64,000 nucleotides of DNA from Cornus controversa (Eukaryota > Streptophyta > Magnoliopsida > Cornales > Cornaceae), in assembly GCA_026545225.1 (NCBI GenBank), contig CM048850.1, forward strand, positions 7,551,501 to 7,615,500, given 5' to 3'. The notes beneath the pieces are model-generated. The model was given only the letters and a program-made list of their open reading frames with translations, made no database searches and was not told where the DNA came from. Made by a program: the position numbers and the translations under genes. How positions within the stretch are numbered: the first letter of the stretch is position 1; each line of letters begins with the position of its first letter. Shown here one piece after another: positions 44,636 to 55,925 of this stretch.

Positions 44636-45012
44636 GTGTGTGTAACAGTTAATGATGGAACAATTAAGAGCATTTTATGCACCATAATTAATATTTATGG
44701 GTATATTAATTCTTTCTCTCTATGTGGAAATCAAGTATTACACTCTCCCAATTCAGTTCACCAACTCACTTGATGGAGTAATTGGAATAATTAAGTACTT
44801 TATCATTTTTCTTGAAATTAATGTTGTCCAAATCACATGCCATAAAATCATCTTTATTTAATGCCTTTTCGGCTGTAGATACCTAATATACTTCTTCATC
44901 AATAATGTTTCTTTTTCAAATATATATATAAATATTATGTAAGATGATATATGACAAGTTCATTTAAATTATTAGTAAATTTCATTAAATATTCGTCATT
45001 GCTACTAACGTG
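44636..45012. other. SPH upstream DNA, duplicated elsewhere
   Basis: 44755-44950 is the counterpart of 43600-43815, and TCTATGTGGAAATCAAGTATTACAC (44718-44742) recurs at 45806-45830. No gene seen. Confidence 0.5.
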
Positions 45013-45020
45013 GATGCAAC

Positions 45021-45792
45021 GGGGCGGGTATGCCAAAATCCTACCCTGCCTCATCAAGGAAATACTCAATCCATCAGGTTACTGCCCCGTTTAGAGAAAG
45101 AGAGGAATAACATAATCCTTAAAATTCTTGAATTCGATATTTGGGTTAAATGTACCCAAACAATGATACAACACTCCTACAGTCAAAACCCCAATATATA
45201 AAACCAAAGAAAATGACACAAACATACATACATATGTAGATGGAGATAGAAACAATTTTGGTCTTCAAGAAATTTTTTAATATAGATCTATTATGTACAC
45301 AAGATAGACAGAGTTCTCTTTTAGCCACAAGATAAAGAGAGGAATATAGCATAACAAGATAAAGAGAGAGTGAGAGAAAGAGAGAGTACTTTCACGACTT
45401 CACCAGGTTAAAATTGTCACCGAGTGATCTCTAGGGTTTCAAATAACTTCTAAGTTCTCTCTAACTCTCTTTCTCGTTTCGTTGTTCAGTCAGACCCATG
45501 AATGAAATTTGAAAATCATTTTTTACCGAAGAGAATAAACCCTAGTGACTGCCATATATCTAGTATATTATATTTATATAAATAATATAATAATAAAAGA
45601 AATGGTACATTCCATATAATTATTTCACTATATATTTATATGTATGTATATAATCGGGGCGGGGCGGGTACTAGGCGGGTTTCTTTAAAAAAATTGTACT
45701 CGCCCCTACTCCTATTAGGGGCATATCAAATCCCTCTATTAGGGGTGGAGCGGGGTGAAAACCCATCGGGGTGGAGGAAATTGCCACCCCTA
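45021..45792. mobile_element. Non-autonomous hAT element with 8-bp TSD
   Basis: GATGCAAC is duplicated exactly at 45013-45020 and 45793-45800. The ends are GGGGCGGGTATGCC on the left and, reversed, TAGGGGTGGCAATTTCC on the right: imperfect TIRs of the GGGGTGGCA/GGGGCGGG type seen in plant hAT elements. GGGGCGGGGCGGGT and TATTAGGGG(C/T) repeats lie near the right end. No transposase frame. The joined flanks rebuild CAATTCTCTATGTGGAAATCAAG, which occurs uninterrupted at 44713. Confidence 0.8.
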
Positions 45793-45800
45793 GATGCAAC

Positions 45801-46129
45801 AATTCTCTATGTGGAAATCAAGTATTACACTCTCCCAATTTAATTCCTTATTCGATCATATAGGTTCACAAGTGAGGTTCAACACAAGTGTGATTTTCTC
45901 CCAAATTAATGCCTAACTCAAATAGAATCCCAAGTGTGGTCTAACTAATTTTTAAATTTAGTTGGCCAACTCATTTGATGGATTCACTGTATTATATATA
46001 GTTTTTACGTGTTTTTATATTTTTGATAATTTCAGGTTCAAACTCAGAATGTGACATAATTCGACTCATTTATTAGTTCAACAATGCATTCCTAATTCTT
46101 ATCATCCTTCATGAAGAATCTACATTAAG
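45801..46129. other. AT-rich DNA, dispersed repeat
   Basis: 45801-45990 repeats motifs present at 42000 and 44713 (AAGTGAGGT, AGTTGGCCAACTCA(T/C)TTGATGGA). No gene. Confidence 0.5.
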
Positions 46130-47325
46130 GAATAGTGAATGGTGGGTCAAGACCAGAGTCAAAAAGCTAGAAAGTTGAAGATCTGCAGAAGAAGGAAGAT
46201 CGATGTATCGAAGTCCCTACTTCGATGCATCTCCCGAACCTACTGAAGATATTTTTTTGCAGATATTTTCTCCACTTGCCACTTGTCTAATTTTGCTTGG
46301 ATAAAGCCTTGCACAAAATTTCTATTATATTTTGAGCCTCAGATCAATTATATAGCTAGAGAATATGTAATAAAAAGAAAATACACAATTCTTGTAATAG
46401 AAAACATAGTTTAGAATTCTAGAGAGAGAAAGTAAAGTTCTAGAGAGGGAAAGCTTCAAAGAGGGCTTTGTAAGGCCTTGAAGACCATCTTGAGCATGGG
46501 ACCATCTCTGTCTATGGAGTGCTTCCAGCCCACTATGATCAACTAATCCTTCTCTAGGGTTTTGACAAACCTTAGCTTTGTAAATATGTTCTAACTTCAA
46601 TGAATTGGGGATTTTTATGTATTTGTTGTATACGTCTCTTGCCTTGAGCCTTATATATATAAGTTTACAATTTTTTCATGCTTATGTGTGGTGATTTATC
46701 TTCTTGTCTTAGAATGCTTAAATTTCTCACATGATCTTCAAACACTTGTATGTTTCACAAGAACTACAAATGATGGCTTGAGACTAGTTTCCACTATAAC
46801 ATGCATAGCTAGATTTGCATAGTCCATGCTTAGAGAACGTGATTTTACTTCAATTAGGTAAGTAGGTAGGTAGGGAAATCATGTAACGATGATTTTACTA
46901 CAATTAGGTAAATAAGGAAAATCACGCTTTTCAAAGATGAATTATAGTATATTAAGGTGTGTGTATCTCTTGACGACGTTGTTGTAGGTGGGACTTCTCA
47001 ACGCGTTAATAGTACACATTTGCATGAATTCTCCCAATATATTATAAATGTGACATACTACGAGGTTAGCGGGGATGTCTAACCCTAGTCATTTATTCTT
47101 CTCTCAACCTCTATATTTAAATTACTTTTATGCTTTCAAAGCAAAGTAAGCGGACAACCAACACGGTTGTGATTTAAACAAGAACCAACTTTCAACCTTT
47201 AGCGAGTTATACCTACGTAGTCTCTGTGAGATCGACACCTCAACTTAGAGCCCTATCCTTCAAGGATTTGTTATATTGCGAGTGGTAAATTTATAAATTG
47301 CGAGTAGCACAACCGCACACAACAC
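46130..47325 (+). repeat. Probable solo LTR of a gypsy (Athila-like) family
   Basis: The right end, GTCTCTGTGAGATCGACACC, CCCTATCC, CAAGGATTTGTTATATTGCGAGTGG, then a CACAACAC terminus, parallels the ends of the other Athila-like LTRs (GTCCCTGAGGTTCGACACC, TGCAAGGAATTC, ATTGCGAAGTGTGG, CACACACA). The left boundary is estimated. No PBS or gag follows, so it looks solo. No TSD identified. Confidence 0.5.
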
Positions 47326-47770
47326 AAATTAAAATGGATAAAGTTGAAAGTTTGAGAGATCTAGAATTTTTGAAAATTGAAAGAACGGTCATTCAAAGAA
47401 AAAAGTACTATTTATTAATATTTCTTTTATTTTTCTTTTTCTTTTTGTAAAAATATTGGTTCACTTTTATTTTCTCTTTTCTACATTTTTTTCCATTGTC
47501 TGCATTTGGAGGGAGACATTTTCATCACAATAACCCCCTTATGAGGTTTTCAATTATTGGGGGGATGCGAAAAAAATACATGATGGGTTTTTTTGCTAAT
47601 CAGAGATAGATGAGGGATTTTTTTTCCGTTTGCCCTTATATTTATAATACGCTTGTTAAATTATTATTTTTCAAATATATCTCAATAGTAAATCAAATAT
47701 TTCATGATATATTTGTCCATATTTATTTATTTAAATTTCCCATTTCTTATCTCAATTATCATTATATATA
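47326..47770. other. AT-rich DNA, no gene seen
   Basis: Short T/A runs only. Confidence 0.6.
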
Positions 47771-48022
47771 GAGCAATGCAATACATCATGAAATTATTTC
47801 ATAATTTTGTATCATGAATGATGTGGCAGGTAACAATTCTATATTTATAGAAAAAATCTTTATTTTTCATTATTAGTTTCCATTATTTTAGAAGATAAAA
47901 TTAAATGGTGAGTTAGTATTAGTGGGATTCCCCCCATACACGCAGTCCCCATGATATTATCACCTGCCACACAGATTCGAGTTAAAATTCATAAAATAAA
48001 ATCATGAAGTTTAGCATTTCCC
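47771..48022. mobile_element. MITE with 9-bp TSD, Mutator-like
   Basis: Left end GAGCAATGCAATACATCATGA and reversed right end GGGAAATGCTAAACTTCATGA are diverged TIRs that stay similar for about 60 bp, to GTGGCAGGT on both sides. TTATATATA flanks both ends (47762-47770 and 48023-48031). A 9-bp duplication suggests a Mutator-type origin, though the TSD is low-complexity. Confidence 0.7.
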
Positions 48023-48031
48023 TTATATATA

Positions 48032-48530
48032 TAGTTTGATCACAATCACTCTATGGTGGTGTTATGAATCTCTAGCCCAAAGTTTGTTTCTGTTCTGGTC
48101 ATAATAGACTTGTGGTGTGAGTAGAGAGAAGCTATACCTAGTTTTTCTTGGACAATATTTGTTTACTCACTAATGAGTAGGTAGTTCCTACTCAACATTG
48201 GTGCGCATTTAAAAGAACTATTTACTTCACAAATATTGAATAAGAAGTTATTGAATCTTCGATAGTACAAATTAACGAAAATAAGTGTTTTAATGGTATA
48301 AGAGAGTCAAAATTGAACCAATAATGCTTTCAATTGATTGCACATTAGAATTGTAGTGGTTTCTCAATTGGCATTTTCATCTATATAAGAAATTATTTGG
48401 TACTTAAAGACTAAAAAAATTATCGAAGCATTTAGCAAATTTTTTTTATTTTATCGATGCCAACCCTTTAATGAGTTACTATAAAGAGTAGATTGGAAAA
48501 GGAGATGCCATCACACAATCTTGATGGAAC
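48032..48530. other. Non-coding DNA, no gene seen
   Basis: AT-rich, with no recognisable element. Confidence 0.6.
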
Positions 48531-48539
48531 CCTGATCGA

Positions 48540-49961
48540 CATCAAATGTTGCACATTCTAGCCTCTTAATTTATATATTTTATTCTCTTAGTGATAGATT
48601 ATTTTGTTATTTTACTTCGTTTTAGTGTTTTCTGTATTTTCAGGGCCTTAATGATTATTTCAGTTTAAACCATGATTTTGGGCTTTTAGAGATTACATGC
48701 AAGATGGTTAAATGAAGCCTACGTCAAGGAGATTCATTCAACCATTTATTTCAACTCAAATCAGCCCAAGGAAGAGGTCCAAGAGAATTACAGCTGCTTA
48801 AGAAGGTTTCGGGCCTGAAGCCCAAATATGCGTTTAATATAGTCTTAATCCCGTTTTGGAAAATGGACCAGAAGTATTATTTCTGAGCCTCAAATTGACT
48901 TAATTTTCAAAAATGTTGACCAAAATTCGATTCTGAACACTTTTGTATTTCACAGAAATTCTGTGAAACGGACTTCTAGTGGGTCAAAAGTTAGGCCGAA
49001 CGTCAGTAGGAAAAACCCACCCGATTAGTGTTGCGGGAAAACCTAATTAATTCCTAATTGGATTAGGACTTTGATGTATTCTCTTGGCTATTAATAGTGA
49101 TGAATTGGGGCTATATTGGGAAGGCTTGGCAGCAGCTTTGAAGAGCTTTTGGAGTGGAGAATCATTGGAGAACAAGGCGTATCATGAGCGGCTAGTTCAG
49201 CCACCAGGGTTTTGATGTAGCCCTAACTAAACATCACTGGTTTGATTGTTCTAATTATTGGGGATTTTTGTATTCATTCATAGATTGTGTAATTTAGAGG
49301 ATTCTTATTATAGAATTGAACAATAAAAGTCTTATAAATTCAATTTCAATGATTTCTTATCTTATCTTAGATACTTGATTGTTGTTATTGAACTAGCCCC
49401 TCTTATTTTCTGTGATCATCAGAATGATTATTACACAATGGTTTTCACTGAATATATCATTAAAAGCTTTGATGGATTATGCCTAGAGAAGATGAACCAT
49501 ACTGCACCCTAGATTAGAGTAGTTAGGTAGATGGCCCATGCCAATCGAAGATAGTCCATGACTTAGCCTTAATCATATGTTATCTTCTTGACGGATGAAG
49601 ATGAGCTTGTAGCCACTGACACCACTTATGCATGATATGATGCCCCATAGTTAGTTCAATTGACCATTGATTGTGAAGTTAGTGGTGAAATTAATAACCC
49701 TAGACTTATCTTATATTCTCTACACTCCTTAGTTTTTCTTGCTTTTGTTCAATTGCTGCATTAGTTAATTTAGAATTAAAATTTAGAATTTATTTCTTTT
49801 AAATTTAATTAGAATTAATTCCTTATATCCAACTCAGTCAGACCACAGTCCCTGAGGTTCGACACCCCTTTCGATAGCCCTATTCTGCAAGGAATTCATT
49901 CTATTGCGAAGTGTGGTAATTTTTAATTGATATACTTTTTGAGTCACACTCACACACAAAT
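48540..49961 (+). repeat. 5' LTR of Athila-like element
   Basis: It ends GAGTCACACTCACACACA just before the PBS. Bases 48855-49961 match 54036-55131 with few differences. The stretch 48540-48854 (GGGCTTTTAGAG, GGGCCTGAAGCCCAAAT) also looks LTR-like but is absent from the 3' copy; the TG at about 48537 is only a candidate start. Confidence 0.65.
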
Positions 49962-49968
49962 CAATTTT

Positions 49969-49985
49969 TGGCGCCGTTGCCGGGG
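49969..49985 (+). other. Primer-binding site (tRNA-Asp type)
   Basis: TGGCGCCGTTGCCGGGG lies a few bases after the LTR end, the standard Athila PBS. Confidence 0.9.
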
Positions 49986-50249
49986 ACTGTCTATTTGATT
50001 GTTTGGATTTTTATAATTAGTTCTAATTGGATTTTTAGTTTAGGATTTTATTTTATTTTTTTATTTTTTTTATGTTATTTATTTATTTATTTATTTTTTT
50101 TTGAAATACTAATTTGTTTTGTTTTATTTATTTTTAGTTTAGATTTTTTTTATTTTTGTTACTAATCTAATTTGTTTTTATTTTTTATATTCTTTTTCCA
50201 GTACTTCAATCACCATACCATTGAGCAAGAGGAAGAGATTATTGACATC
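49986..50249 (+). other. Leader of Athila-like element
   Basis: T-rich, with TTTATT repeats (50040-50165). The ORF here is composition-driven and not coding. Confidence 0.7.
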
Positions 50250-51150
50250 ATGGATGGTGTGTGTGGGAATAATGAGGACAACAATATTGTGCCTAATGCT
50301 GTTGTGGAAAAAGCGAGATTGATCAGAGACTACTATGTCCCAGAGACTTATAATTGACTAGCTGATTTTCAATTACCTAATGTCACAGCACAGAACTGTG
50401 AGATCAAGTCCAGTATCATTCAGATGTTGCCATCCTACTTTGGGCTGACTCATGAGGATCCGTACAAGCACTTGGATGAATTTATAGAAGTTTGCTCATT
50501 AATGAAAATTCACAACTTCTCTGAAGATGCTTTTCGGATGCGACTCTTTCCATTCTCTCTAAAGGAGAAGGCCAAGTATTGGTTCAGATCTCTACCGGTG
50601 AGTTCTATCACTACATGGACTCAAATGCAAAATAAGTTTTTGAAGAAATATTTTCCGATAGGGAGGACCAATCAATTCAGATGAGTTATCACTGGTTTCT
50701 CTCAATTTGAGGGGGAACAATTCTATGAGACATGGGAGAGATTCAAGGACCTTCTTAGGAAGTGTCCTCATCACCAAGTTCCAAAGTGGCAGTTAGTGCA
50801 GTGTTTCTATGAGGGACTGACAGAAAGTAACAGACAGATGGTTGATGCATCATGTGGGGGCACTTTTATGTTAAAAAGTGAAGAGGAAGCTTGGACTTTG
50901 TTCGAGAACCTCAGTGACAATTATTTACAACATGTGTCTTCATCTCATTCGAGTAGACCATCAATACAAAGAAGATTGATGATATTTTTGAGATTGGTTC
51001 TGCAGATGCTATGTCTACAATTGTGGATGTTGTGGCACAGAGAGTGGTGCAACTCATGGCGGCTGGTCAAGTTCCTAATCAATCTTCATATCCTCCTATT
51101 TTTTAGCCATGTGATTTTTGCTCGAGTCCTATGCACCATGTAAATAATTG
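50250..51150 (+). pseudogene. Athila-like gag
   Basis: From an ATG at 50250, MDGVCGNNEDNNIVPNAVVE leads to a TGA at 50356-50358, then the gag domain: MLPSYFGLTHEDPYKHLDEF, LFPFSLKEKAKYWFRSLPVS, FLKKYFPIGRTNQF, a TGA at about 50683, then a segment with GEQFYETWERFKDLLRKCPHH and QLVQCFYEGLTESNRQMV. The two stops look like CGA-to-TGA changes. A frameshift near 50980 precedes a zinc-knuckle segment (CDFCSSPMHHVNNCP, about 51110-51155). The similarity to the gag at 29780-30856 is clear. Confidence 0.85.
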
Positions 51151-51158
51151 TCCTTCAC

Positions 51159-51938
51159 TTGGACAATTTTTTTTATCTTCCACAAGAGCAAGGAGCAGCA
51201 ATTCAGACCACTTTTCAACCTCAGAACTATGTGCCTTCACAATCATATCAAGAACAAGTTCCTATGGCACAGAGGTATTCAGCAAAACTTGAGAAGCTTG
51301 ACTCTATTATAGAGATAGTGCAAGCTACTGCAGCAACAGTTCAATCCACAACTCAACTGGTTCATTCTCATTCTCAATCGATTGCCAAACTGGAATCTCA
51401 GTTTGGACAACTTGTCAATGCCGTGAGTAAAAGAGAAGAGGAGAAACTACCAAGCCAACCAGTTGCCAACCCAAGAGGGGTTCATGTCCTTGACAATATT
51501 TCTTCTTTGAGCAACCCACACCATGAATAATTTTAAGCCATCACCACTCTTAGAAGTGGAGAAATAAGTGACAACAAGGTAGGGGAGAAGAAGCTTGATG
51601 AAGAAGAGGTGACAAAGACTCCTAATTTTGAAATTTCTCATGAGCCTAAGGTGAAATTGAATAATTTTAATGTCATTCAACATCCTCTAGATGAGAGTTA
51701 TTGTTTCTTCATGGATGGCTTTGATGATTATGTTGAAGAAGTTGATCCGGTTGCTCTATCACATGATGTTGAGAAGTCCATTGAGGGGGTGAATGGTTTA
51801 CTTGATGTAGTGGCCATGAAAAATACTCCACCTTGGAGGATTCCGATTGAGCCATTGCCTATTCTTTCTAGCACTCCTCCGATGCCATCATTAGAGTCTC
51901 ATCCATGGGTAAAATTGAAACATGTTTCGTCAAGGTAG
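51159..51938 (+). pseudogene. Athila-like gag C-terminus and pre-RT region
   Basis: The frame at 51159-51530 contains KLEKLDSIIEIVQATAATVQ, SIAKLESQFGQLVNAVSKRE and LPSQPVANPRG, a coiled-coil-rich gag tail. After a TAA, ITTLRSGE marks the Athila gag-protease junction. The frame at 51609-51938 is acidic (FMDGFDDYVEEVDPVALSHDVE) and ends LESHPWVKLKHVSSR, which resembles the segment just before RT in the intact element. The protease region between them has been lost. Confidence 0.75.
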
Positions 51939-52957
51939 AGAGATGTGTTTTTCAAAGCCAATGAGACCATTCCAGTCACTTTGAGTTCGACACAAGGAGG
52001 TGAGGATCATATAGGAGAGACGAAATTAAATCTCCTCAAGAGATGTGGCATTGGGTGAACTTTTAATTGAAGTTGATGACCGTCGCCTACGGACGTTAAA
52101 TTGTAGGATTTGTATGTATTTCTATCCTTTAATTTCTTTATTTTTATTTTTATTATTATTATTATTATTATTATTTTTTTTTTTTTTAGTTTATGTTTTT
52201 CTTTATTCTTTCTTTCATTATTAGGTGTGTTTTAATGTGTTTTCTTTGATTTTTTGATGTATAAGTTGCTTCCGGGGGATGTCGGGAGGTGTGTTGAGGT
52301 ATTCGAACTCAAAATAAGTGAAAAAGAGAGGTCTCGATTGACCTTGGGAGATAGACCCTCCAAAAATTGCATTCCCGGTCGACCTTGGGTGATAGAGGCC
52401 CGAATAACTCCCAACAGGGGGATCGATCGCCCCTTTGGAGGGGGATCGATCGCCCCAATATTTTTCCAGGTAGACACAGCAAGCAGCTGGGCGATCGATC
52501 ACCCAGCCCAAGGGGGATCGATCGGCCTAACCCCTGAATGCCCAATTTGATTCGTTTTGTCTATTTTTGCTCCCTCTTCAATACTTATATGCTCCCACTT
52601 TCAAATGCATCACTTTGGTGCCTCTTTGTGCCTCTCCTACATCAATATACACTCTAAAATCTTTCAATTTTATTTCCGTACACCTACTTGATCATCATCA
52701 TTCATCATCATCATCATCAATTCCAACTTTTTATTCTCCTTCATCATTAAAATTTCAACTTTTTCATATTTCCTTTATCACAAGAGGAGTGAATTAATTG
52801 TGGAAGTGGGGTGATTTCTTTGAGGGGTTTTGTGCTACAAGTTTGGGGGAGGACATTGCGAATTAATTGTGGACTAGTTGGTTGATTATGATGCACAATT
52901 CCGGCTATGACGTAGATGCTCCGACACCACCTTCTCGATTTTTCGAAGGTAACTATA

Positions 52958-52988
<31 letters not shown>

Positions 52989-54035
52989 ATTTTTCTTTTC
53001 TTTATTTTATTTTTTTCATATTGTTTTTTTTTTCTTCAGTTTAAAAAAAAAATCTATTTCATATTTATTTTCACCCATATTATTTGACTTGGTCTTTGGG
53101 GTTTAGTGGTTTGTTTTTACAGGTTGTAACATCCAAGTTTGGGGGTGTGCTTGCCTTGCCTTCTTGCTATTGGTTTGCTATATTTTCTCGCCACTACTCC
53201 ATGTTTTGGGAGGACAATGTACAGTTTAAGTTTGGGGGTGAGGCGATGCCTTATTTTTGTGCTTTATTGCATATGGGAGGAGATTTTTGTGAAATTCTTC
53301 TTGTTTTAGGATTTTTGTTTATTTTATTTTCTTAGTTTATTTTATTTTATTTTGTTTTGTTTTTAGATAGAATGTTTTGACATCATTCAAGGGATTAGTA
53401 CCTTATGTAGGTGTTTAACTTGCAATTTTTGAGTATGTTTTAAAATTTTGAAAACTATGGTTTAAATTAAGTGATTTTAATCATGATTTGCAATAACATA
53501 TTTTGGAGTGATTAATTTTAGTTTCCTTACATGCACAGACACACTAGCATAATCTTGTGAGGTATAAACTTTGGTTTTGAGTTATTGAGTTACATATGCT
53601 TGATAATTAATTAGTGTCTCTTGAGAATGAGTACCGATGATGTGTTTTACTTGACTTCAATGAAAAAAAAAGAGAAAAAAAAAGAAGAGAAAGAAAAAAG
53701 AAAAAAAGTGATGAATAAGCAAATCAATTTGATCCTTTTCATGAGTAACCGGGCCTCTATGCCTTAGGAAGCACGGAGTGTTCGCGTCACAAGTGAAAGG
53801 GTGAGAAAAGATGAGCATTGGTTGTCTTCATTTGTAGCCTGACAGATTCGAGTAATTAGGTTCTTCGGGGTATCTTAAAGCCTAGTGCCCTAAAGCCATC
53901 TGGTTTGGGAGTCACTGTCCGAAATCTTGCTACATAGATCTTTCAGAAAGCTTAATAGATCAAGACATTGCACAACCAATAAAGAATGAAAAAAAAAGAA
54001 TGATGAAAAAAAAATGAAAAAGTCATGTATTCATG
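51939..54035 (+). other. Athila-like 3' non-coding region
   Basis: Contains TTATTATTATT (52150-52190), a cluster of GATCGATC palindromes (52420-52525), a CATCATCATC run (52690-52720), AT/T runs (52960-52990) and three AAGTTTGGGGG tracts (about 52839, 53136 and 53227). No env-like frame. Confidence 0.7.
52420..52525. repeat. Cluster of GATCGATCGCCC palindromes
   Basis: Four GATCGATC-containing words, such as GGGGGATCGATCGCCCC, occur within 105 bp (about 52431, 52443, 52492 and 52517), with reverse-oriented partners. Confidence 0.85.
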
Positions 54036-55131
54036 TTTTGGAAAATGGACCAGAAGTATTATTTCTGAGCCTTAAATCAACTTAATTTTCACCTGAGTTG
54101 ACCGAAATTCGATTCTGAACACTTTTGTATTTCACGGAAATTCCGTGAAATGGACTTCTAATGGGTCAAAAGTTAGGCCGAACGTCAGCAGGAAAAACCC
54201 ACCCGATTAGTGCTGCGGGAAAACCTAATTAATTCCTAATTGGATTAGGACTTTGATGTATTCTCTTGGCTATTAATAGTGACGAATTGGGGCTGTAATG
54301 GGAAGGCTTGGCAGCAGCTTTGAAGAGCTTTTGGAGTGGAGAATCATTGGAGAACAAGGCGTATCATGAGCGGCTAGTTTAGCCACCAGGGTTTTCATGT
54401 AGCCCTAACTAAACATCACTGGTTTGATTGTTCTAATTATTGGGGATTTTGTATTCATTCATAGATTGTGTAATTTAGAGGATTCTTATTATAGAATTGA
54501 ACAATAAAAGTCTTATAAATTCAATTTCAATGATTTCTTATCTTGTTTTAGATACTTGATTATTGTTATTGAACTCGTCCCTCTTATTTTCTGTGATCAT
54601 GAGAGTGATTATTACACAATGGTTTTAACTGAATATATCATTAAAAGCTTTGATGGATTATGCCTAGAGAAGATGAACCATACTACACCCTAGATTAGAG
54701 TAGTTAGGCAGATGGCCCATGAAGATAGTCCATGACTTAGCCTTAATCATATGTTATCTTCTTGACGGATGAAGGTGAGCTTGTAGCCACTGACACCACT
54801 TATGCATGATATGATTCCCCATAGTTAGTTCAATTGACCATTGATTGTGAAGTTAGTGGTGAAATCAATAACCCTAGACTTATCTTATATTCTCTACACT
54901 CCTTAGTTTTTCTTAGTTTTGTTCAATTGCTGCATTAGTTAATTTAGAATTAAAAATCAGAATTTATTTCTTTTAAATTTAATTAGAATTAATTCCTTAT
55001 ATCCAACTCAGTCAGACCACAGTCCCTGAGGTTCGACACCCCTTTCGATAGACCTATTCTGCAAGGAATTCGTTCTATTGCGAAGTGTGGTAATTTTTAA
55101 TTGATATACTTTTTGAGTCACACTCACACAC
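54036..55131 (+). repeat. 3' LTR of Athila-like element, probably 5'-truncated
   Basis: From TGTTTTGGAAAATGGACCAG it follows the 5' LTR to ACTCACACACGAAT. A 5-base deletion (near 54720) and scattered substitutions separate the two. No PPT stands just before 54036, so the first part of the LTR was probably lost. Confidence 0.75.
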
Positions 55132-55704
55132 GAATTGTATTGTGGTTTTTGAGCAAAGCCTAGTAGGATGGAAGTTGTGTTAGAAGGATTATATCTCATA
55201 GAGGTGTTTTGGCAAGCACTTGTTGGGTATATGACCATGGGCAAAAAAAAAAAAAAAAAAGATGATGATGATGATAAAAACAAATTCGTGGTGACATACC
55301 TGAGAAATTAGAGAAACCTTGGGAGGAGAGCAAATGCTAGCAAAGACTGATGCTTGGAGAAGGATTCATCAATTGTTACAGTAAAATTTGTGAACGGACC
55401 TCTCTATTGGCTTATGAATTACTTAGCCAAATCCTGATTGGAGGAGGATATGGCTACACCCTCTAATAGTGGTAAGAGTCATCCATCTATATGTGACAAT
55501 ATATCATTATTTTTTAAAAAAAGAAGCATACACAACTCTTTGATCAGTGGCTAGTAATGGCAGAAACAGTTCTTGAAGTCGTGCTTGAGCGTTTGAGCTC
55601 TTCCAGACAGGAGGAGATGGAATAGACAACTTTTCTATTGACTTGTGAGTATAAGTGCCTAATAAAAAAATAATAAAATATATATATATATATATATTGC
55701 TCGC
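55132..55704. other. Non-coding DNA, possible Athila remnants
   Basis: A long A run (55244-55260), GATGATGATGATG and (AT)n (55678-55697). No gene seen. Confidence 0.5.
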
Positions 55705-55925
55705 GAACCATGGGTCGTGAGTGGACCTTTCCCGCGACCCGTTAGGTCGCAAGTGCCTTGCTCGCGACCTATAGGTCATAAGTAGATCCTGCTCGCAACC
55801 CATGGATCGCGAGTGGACCCTTCCCTTGACCCATCGGGTCACGAGTGAACTTTTCTTGCAACCCAGGGATCATGAGTTGAACCCTGCCCGTTGACCCATG
55901 GGTCGCGAGTGGACCATTTGCATAT
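55705..55925. repeat. Short palindromic repeats, GCGACCCATGGGTCGC type
   Basis: About seven degenerate units of 30-40 bp in the left arm, each with a GCGACCCATGGGTCGCGAGTGGACC-like core that is itself a near palindrome. The matching, more decayed array is at 58075-58235 in the right arm. Confidence 0.8.

Larger units (their letters stand above)
48540..55131 (+). mobile_element. Athila-like gypsy element with gag but most of pol deleted
   Basis: A 5' LTR (ending about 49960), a tRNA-Asp PBS, a leader, a decayed gag with zinc knuckle and the ITTLRSG motif, then a short piece equivalent to the region before RT (WVKLKH), a long non-coding 3' part with PPT-like tracts, and an LTR copy at 54036-55131. 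Protease, RT, RNase H and integrase are missing. It is a non-autonomous derivative. The far 5' edge is uncertain because the two LTR copies share homology only from 48855 onward. Confidence 0.75.

Noticed and set aside
52221-52550. Four overlapping ORFs of 78-98 residues
   Set aside because: All overlap the GATCGATC-rich repeat in a retroelement 3' region; short palindromes keep several frames open.
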